From positions 17,485,405 to 17,549,404 of the forward strand of contig NC_092216.1 in NCBI RefSeq assembly GCF_030445035.2: DNA of 64,000 bases. Direction: 5' to 3'. The stretch comes from Dasypus novemcinctus (Eukaryota > Chordata > Mammalia > Cingulata > Dasypodidae). This document shows positions 58,911 to 64,000 of this stretch, one piece after another. The notes under the pieces were generated by a model. The model saw only the letters and a list, made by a program, of their open reading frames with translations, was not told where the DNA came from and did not search any database. The number at the start of each line of letters is the position of its first letter. Positions within the stretch are counted from its first letter, which is position 1. The position numbers were made by a program, and so were the translations under genes.

Positions 58911-59305
58911 GTTTTTTTAAAATTTAATTTTATTTATTCATTTTTTAGAAAATATAACATTAAAAAAATATGAGGTCCCCATTCACCCCCACTGCCCCCA
59001 CCCCACCACTCCCCCCACAGTAACACTCTCCCCTATCATCATGAAACATCCGCTGCATCTGGTGAATACATCTCTGGGCATCGCTGCACCCCATGGCCAG
59101 CTGTCCACACCATAGCCTACACTCTCCCATGTTCCATCCAGTGGGCCATGGGAGGACATACAATGTCTGGCAATTGTCCCTGCATCACCACCCAGGACAA
59201 CTCCAAGTCCCAATAATGCCTCCACATCTCATCTCTTCCTCCCATTCCCTGCACCCAGCAGCCACCATGGCCACTTTTTCCACACCAATGCCACATTTTG
59301 TCATG
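58911..59305 (-). mobile_element. 5'-truncated L1 3' end inserted in ERV gag
   Basis: Poly-A on the minus strand (T-rich start at 58911), then AATATAACATTAAAAAAATA, GAGGTCCCCATTCACCCCCA and the ordered 3' UTR blocks. The 12-bp perfect duplication indicates L1 target-primed insertion after the ERV was in place. Confidence 0.88.
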
Positions 59306-59317
59306 AATCTGCTGTTT
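59306..59317. repeat. 12-bp target-site duplication, right
   Basis: Right partner of 58899-58910. Confidence 0.8.
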
Positions 59318-59554
59318 TTACTGTGATGCCAACTGTAGGTAAAAGTGTTTTTAAAACTTGTGAATATTCTTCCAAGCATCCTGGCTGATTACCCATACCC
59401 TGATGCTAGTGGAAACAACATTAAAATATATTAACACACTGCAATGCCAAACCCAGGTTACTGCTGATTGATGCTCTTACCTTAAAGAAGGCTTTTCTGT
59501 TTCCGCATTCCTGATACTGTTGTGGAAGAATCTCTGCTGAAGTTATAGCCTTGG

Positions 59555-59572
59555 GCCCCACATTGGGCAGCA
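59555..59572 (-). promoter_or_regulatory. Primer binding site, tRNA-Lys type
   Basis: On the minus strand TGCTGCCCAATGTGGGGC lies two bases after the 5' LTR. It agrees at 15 of 18 positions with the complement of the 3' end of the lysine tRNA (1,2 type) used by Mason-Pfizer-like betaretroviruses. Confidence 0.75.
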
Positions 59573-59574
59573 CT

Positions 59575-60001
59575 TGTTGGAGTCAAAGGACCCAACAGAA
59601 TTGGGAATGAAAGGCAAAGAAATATTGGGTTCACGGAATCTGCGAGCATTGAAGTCTCAAGCTCATTAGACAAGTTTATTAATCTCAGGGGCTTGCTTAT
59701 ATACCCCAACAGGCCGTGAGAAGCAGGAACTATTCTAGCTAACTATTCCCATTACCTCATTCTTACTAGCACAGTGAATTAGATAGTTACCAAAGCTCAT
59801 AATGTTCTATTATATTATTGAAACAAAGATACTCATTAATCTTGTTGCCCAGGTTACTTGAGATATCAAGTCTGGATTCTGCTGGAATGTTATGTTTCCC
59901 AGAGAGATTAGCCACCTGCAGGTATATCTCTAGGGACAGCATGACCCAGTAGTCAGAAAGTAACTTGCTTCCATGGAAACAACATTCCTTTGTTTCCCAC
60001 A
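59575..60001 (-). repeat. 5' LTR of class II ERV
   Basis: Minus-strand ends TGTGGGAAAC...CCAACA. Aligns with 52489-52902, including the TATA box and AATAAA, and carries an extra 13 bp near 59932. Confidence 0.88.
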
Positions 60002-60007
60002 AATGAG
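60002..60007. repeat. ERV target-site duplication, right (AATGAG)
   Basis: Exact partner of 52483-52488. Confidence 0.8.
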
Positions 60008-60095
60008 GCTCTCAGGAGGTATCTCTTAGGTAAAATACAATACTTGGCTAAGATTAAATTTCAAAGGAAAGACTCAAAATCACCCACTGGGGTCA
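60008..60095 (-). mobile_element. Continuation of the antisense L1 3' UTR
   Basis: GCTCTCAGGAGGTATCTCTT continues the element broken at 52488. Confidence 0.5.
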
Positions 60096-60890
60096 TAACT
60101 TCTGTCACTTTTATTGAACCTGTCATTGGTGGTAGGGTTGGTGAATACTCAGGAGACTTGACTCTCTGGACTGGCATGTGCTATCTAGGACCTGAGACTA
60201 AGCAGTGTTGCAACACCTATGCTCTGGCTCATTGGGTTTACCCAGTCAGCTAACAGGGAAGTGAAGATGGGTAACCACCACACCAGAGAACCGAGGGTGC
60301 CTACCATGGCAAGCAGGAAAATCCCATCCATCAGGCAGGTGGAATCTAAGCCCCCTCTAGATTTAGAGGTAGAATGGACATCACAATCCAAGGGCTGACA
60401 AGATAGAGGAATAAAATATGGATTAGAGTGAGCTTACTGATATCCTACTATAGAACTATTGTGACTCAAACAATGCAAGAAATTTTATCCTTGATGTGGA
60501 GACAGTGGCCACAGGAGTTGCTGAGGGCTGAGAAGGGAAAGAAGAGATGTGATGTGGGGGCATTTTCGGGACTTGGAGTTGTCCCGAATGGTATTGCAGA
60601 GACAAATGCTGGACATGACATATCCTGCTTTATCCCACTGAATTGCCTGGAGGAGAGTGTGAGCTACAATAAACTATAATCCATGCAATGTAGCAGTGCT
60701 CCAAAATATATTCACCAAATGCAATGAATGTGTCACAGTGATAAAAGAGGTTGTTGATGAGGAAGTAGTGGGGGGATGGGTGTAGGGTATACAGGAAACT
60801 CATATTTTTTAATGTAACTTTTTTTGTGATCTATGTATCTTTAAAAAAAACTAGGGAAAAAACAACAACCCATTTCTGAAAAAAAAAAAG
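60096..60890 (+). mobile_element. L1 3' UTR, sense
   Basis: GTTTACCCAGTCAGCTAACA with the following GGGAAGTGAAGATGGGTAAC, then GTGGGGGCATTTTCGGGACT at 60555, and a TTTTTTAATGTAAC end with A-runs at 60840-60890. Same family as 15771-17182, opposite to the preceding fragment. Confidence 0.7.
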
Positions 60891-61386
60891 GAATGATTCA
60901 TAGTACAATCATCAACATGGACCCAAGAATGGTCCTTCCTCCTTCACCAGTCCCTGCCACTGTACTGAGCATTCTTGCTCTGCCATTAGAAGTTGTGGCA
61001 GAACTCCCCAGGATGGGAATTGGATATTCTTTCAGTTATCCTGTAGATCTCCACCCACCATGACAGTGCCCCATAAACACTTGAACACATTTATATGACT
61101 TATAGTTACGCCCCAGGTGAAACTCTTCCCATGCCTCCTCCATCACGTTTTATATAAGGTGTCAGATAGTGCCTCTCTCTCAATCTTTTGAATATGAATA
61201 TCCAGTTCTACAAGCACCGTTTGTTGAAGAAGCCATTCTCTCCCAGTTGAGTAGGCTTGGTGGCCTTGTCAAATATCAGTTGAATGTACATGTATCTATA
61301 GCAGAACTCTCAGATCAGTTCCACTGATCAGTTAGGCTATCCTTGTGCCAATAACATGCAGTTTTGACCACTGTAACTTTGCAGTA
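60891..61386 (-). mobile_element. Unassigned DNA, then antisense L1 up to the mariner
   Basis: 60891-61155 is unassigned. 61156-61386 (TTGTTGAAGAAGCCATTCTC, CTTGTGCCAATAACATGCAG) is antisense L1, which continues after the mariner at 63032. Confidence 0.5.
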
Positions 61387-61589
61387 TTAGGTCGGTGCAA
61401 AAGTAATTACTGTTTTCCATTGTTTATGTTTCTTATTTGATATTGGCATATATTCTTAAATAAATGTGGTTATGTTACATACATCATTTTAATGTGCATT
61501 TCTCACTTTATTTTTTGCTAAGAACTTATTACTTGCTGTTGATATTTATTTTAAACTGTGGAAATGATGTTAGCAAATTTGATAAATTT

Positions 61590-62564
61590 TCTTATGTGAG
61601 TTCAGAATGGTTTGTAAAGCAGCAGAGACAACATCAACAACACATTTGTCCAGGAACTGCTAGTGAACGTACAGTGCAATGGTGGCTCAAGAAGTTTTGG
61701 AGAGGAGACAAGAGCCTTGAAAATGAGGAGCAAGTGGCCAGCCTACATAACTTGACAATGACCAATTCAGAGCAGTCATTGAAGCTGACGCTCTTACAGC
61801 TACATAGGAAGTTGCCAAAGACTCAAAATTGCCCATTCTGTGGTCACTGAGCATTTGAAGGAAATTGGAAAGGCAGAAAAGCTCTATAAGTGGGTGCCTC
61901 ATGAGCTGACCAAAATAAATTTTTAAAAAGTCATTTTGAACTGTCATCTTATTTTATTCTATGGAACAACACTGAAGCATTCCTCAGTCGGATTGCGATG
62001 TATGACAAAATGTGAATTTTATACAAAAACCAGTGATAACCAGCTCAGCAGTTGGACCAAGAAGAAGCTCCAAAGCACTTCATAAGTCCAAACTTGCATC
62101 AAAAAATGGTCATGGTCATTGTTGGTGATCTACTTCCAGTCTGATGCACTACAGCCTTCTGAATCTCAACTAAACCTTTACGTCTGAGATGTATACTTGG
62201 CAGATTGATGAGATGCACAGAAAACTGCAATGCCTATAGCTGGCATTGGTCAACAGAAAGGGTCCAATTCTTCTCCATAACAGTGCCCAACTGCATGTCT
62301 CACCACCAGTGCTTCAAAAGTTGAATGAATCAGGCTATGAAGTATTTCCTCATCAACCATAATCACCTGACCTCTCCCCAGCCACTTCTGGAAGCATCTC
62401 AACAACTTTTGCAGGGAACACACTTCCACAACCAACAAAGTGCAGAAACTGCTTTCCCAGAGTTTGTTGAATCCAAAGCATGGATTTTTATGCTTATGGA
62501 ATCAACAAACTGTTTTCTCATTCACAAAAAATGTTTTGATTTTAATGGTTCCTATTTTGATTAA
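61590..62564 (+). pseudogene. Mariner transposase relic
   Basis: Across broken frames: GTASERTVQWWLKKFWRGDK (helix-turn-helix part, near 61650), LDQEEAPKHF near 62055, and a C-terminal HNQQSAETAFPEFVES to a final FNGSYFD followed by TAA at 62562-62564. This is the mariner (DD34D) order of Hsmar1-like transposases. Many stops and shifts, so inactive. Confidence 0.85.
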
Positions 62565-62565
62565 T

Positions 62566-62975
62566 AAAAATTTTATTTTTATTTCTCCCTCTCCCCCCTG
62601 TTGTCTGCTCTCTGTGTCCATTTTCTGTGTGTTCTTATGTCTGTGTTTGTATTCTTGTCAGTGGGACCAGGAATCTGTGTCTCTTTCTGTTGTGTCATCT
62701 TGAAGCATCAGCTCTCTGTGTGTGCAGTGCCACTCCTGGGCAGGCTATACTTTTTTGCAAGGAGTGGCTCTCCTTGAGGGGTGCACTCCTTGCATGTGGG
62801 GCTCACCTATGCAGGAGACACCCCTGTGTGGCATGGCACTCCTTGTGCACATCAGCACTGTGCATAGACCAGCTCACCACATGGGTCAGGAGGCCCTAGG
62901 TTTGAACATTTGACCCCTTATATGGTAGGTGGATGCCCTATCAGTTGAGCCAAATCTCCTTCTCTGAGCCTAGTT
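62566..62975 (-). mobile_element. DAS-type SINE inside the mariner, antisense
   Basis: TTTTATTTCTCCC start, TTGTCTGCTCTCTGTGTCCA, GTGTTCTTATGTCTGTG, and a tRNA-like head at the right end (GGTTTGAACATTTGACCCC is the B-box in reverse). It separates the transposase end from the 3' inverted repeat. Confidence 0.82.
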
Positions 62976-63029
62976 ATAAGAATTTAAAATTCACAGTCTA
63001 AAACTGCAATTCCTTTTGCACTTACCTAA

Positions 63030-64000
63030 TATGTTTTTAAATTAGGTAGTGTGAGTCCTCCTATTTTGTTTTTCTTTTTCAGTATGTCTCTGGTACTTGG
63101 TGCCACTTGCTCTTCCAAATAAATTCCACAGATAGCTTTTCCAATTCAGTAAAAAATAGTTTGGTAATTTTTATTGCGATTGCATTAAATCTGTAACTCA
63201 GTTAGGGTAGGATATACTTTTTAGTGAAGTTTAGTCTTCCTGTGCATGAACAGGCAATATTCTTCCATTTAGGTCTTTTTGATTTCCTTTAACAGGGTTT
63301 TATAGTTTTCTGCCTAAGAGCCATTTACATCTTTAGTTAAATTTGTTCTTAGGTATTGGAGACTTTTCATTGCTATTGCAAATGACTTTTTTTCCTTGAT
63401 TTCTTCATTTTTCTTCTTTCTTAATATAAGTGTTTAGGGTTATTATTTTCCCTCTCAGCCTTTGCTGTAACCCATAAGTTTGTTTTCTATAGTTAATTTT
63501 TTTTACTAATTTTTAAAGAAGTTTTGGTCTCATTTTCATTCATCTCAAGATATTTACTAATTTCCCTTACAATTTTTTCTTTCATCCACTATTTAGGAGT
63601 GTGTTGTTTAGTCTCCACACATTTTTTAATTTTCTCTTCCCAAATAGTTCTGATTTCCAACTTAATTCCAGCTTCAAGGTGCTTTGAATAATTTCATTCC
63701 TTTTATTTCATTGAGACCTCCTTTGTGACCCATTATGTGGTCTATCTCAGAGAAAAAGATCTGTGAACATTGGTTTAATCCACTGATTTGGCATGCAGTG
63801 TTCTGTATATGTCTGTTAGGTCCAGCTGGTTTATAATATTGTTCAAATTCTCTCTTTCCTTGTTGATCTTCTGTCTAGTACTTCTATCTAATGATGTGAG
63901 TGTTACATGAAATCTCCAACTAATTATTTTAGAGATATCTATTTCTCCCTTCAGTTTTGCCAAGTTTTGCCAGAGTTTACCTCATGTGTTTTGGGACACC
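63030..64000 (-). mobile_element. L1 ORF2 fragment, antisense, to window end
   Basis: Continues the L1 broken by the mariner. On the minus strand, 63775-63963 encodes DRSTRQKINKERENLNNIIN and LDLTDIYRTLH of the L1 endonuclease. 63430-63770 is the antisense linker region. Runs past the window edge. Confidence 0.72.

Larger units (their letters stand above)
58156..59396 (-). pseudogene. gag matrix-region remnant, split by an L1
   Basis: On the minus strand a start MGNQPG at 59396 has the Gly-2 expected for myristoylation. The frame is interrupted by the L1 insertion at 58911-59305, resumes with a stop near 58830, and is open at 58827-58156 (223 codons). The early part (WKHVMNALRRAYQ, PLSAWALCHQIVAALDPLQS) fits a betaretroviral matrix domain. 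The later part is acidic and proline/serine-rich like the linker before capsid. No major homology region or zinc knuckle is present. Confidence 0.78.
52489..60001 (-). mobile_element. Class II (betaretrovirus-like) endogenous retrovirus with large internal replacement
   Basis: A minus-strand provirus of 7.5 kb with 414- and 427-bp LTRs, TG/CA ends, a perfect 6-bp duplication AATGAG (52483-52488, 60002-60007), a primer site, a polypurine tract and internal gag, RNase H-integrase and env remnants in retroviral order. Every coding part is broken or partial. Between gag matrix and RNase H lies about 2.2 kb of AT-rich non-coding DNA where capsid, nucleocapsid, protease and RT should be. It inserted into an antisense L1 3' UTR and was itself hit by an L1 tail. 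LTR divergence is clear, so it is not recent. Replication-defective. Confidence 0.88.
61387..63029 (+). mobile_element. Mariner transposon (Hsmar1/cecropia-like), with SINE inside
   Basis: 5' inverted repeat TTAGGTCGGTGCAAAAGTAA at 61387 and its 3' partner, which ends TTTTGCACTTACCTAA at 63029. TA lies on each side (61385-61386 and 63030-63031), the mariner target. Without the SINE it is about 1.24 kb, close to full length. It sits inside an antisense L1. Confidence 0.88.

Noticed and set aside
1..64000. CRISPR arrays, operons or bacterial defence systems
   Set aside because: The sequence is vertebrate nuclear DNA with spliced exons and retroelements. The only regular direct repeat (20004-20620) lacks distinct spacers.

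Overview
This window is repeat-dense mammalian nuclear DNA. The organism looks like a xenarthran, most likely an armadillo (Dasypus-type). Evidence seen: tRNA-derived SINEs of armadillo DAS type, many copies of one L1 3' untranslated region on both strands, vertebrate-style split exons with GT-AG borders, and retroviral LTRs. The species call is inference. No bacterial-type genes, rRNA, tRNA genes or CRISPR arrays were seen.

Two decayed multi-exon gene relics suggest a male-specific Y-chromosome segment. At 472-1597 lies a TSPY-like (NAP-domain) relic whose three central exons are still open; one splice donor reads AT instead of GT and the upstream exon is broken. At 30304-39989 nine collinear exons of a KDM6A/UTY-type H3K27 demethylase relic are recognisable, with introns. 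They carry stop codons, frameshifts and lost splice acceptors, and no JmjC exons follow. Both genes have Y-linked copies in other mammals, so their co-occurrence in 64 kb is the main biological signal. A third relic at 7690-8560 is an intronless, frameshifted PCED1-family retropseudogene in a GC-rich island.

The rest is a nested mobile-element landscape. L1 pieces (ORF2 or 3' end) fill much of 3.6-4.8, 10.6-19.6, 24.1-29.5, 40.8-52.5 and 60-64 kb. An 8-copy 78-bp minisatellite lies at 20.0-20.6 kb. Two solo LTRs (10756-11217 and 51540-52016) have recognisable target-site duplications. A gamma-type env remnant lies at 21.8-22.3 kb.

The best-defined element is a minus-strand class II (betaretrovirus-like) endogenous retrovirus at 52489-60001. 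It has two LTRs, a 6-bp target-site duplication, a lysine-tRNA primer site, a polypurine tract, and gag, RNase H/integrase and env remnants. About 2.2 kb of AT-rich non-coding DNA lies where capsid, protease and reverse transcriptase should be. It was later hit inside gag by a truncated L1 with a 12-bp duplication. At 61387-63029 a mariner with both ends and TA duplications sits inside an antisense L1 and itself contains a DAS SINE.

No gene here appears able to make a normal protein. Exon assignments come from recognising protein similarity by eye; repeat boundaries marked approximate could move by tens of bases.
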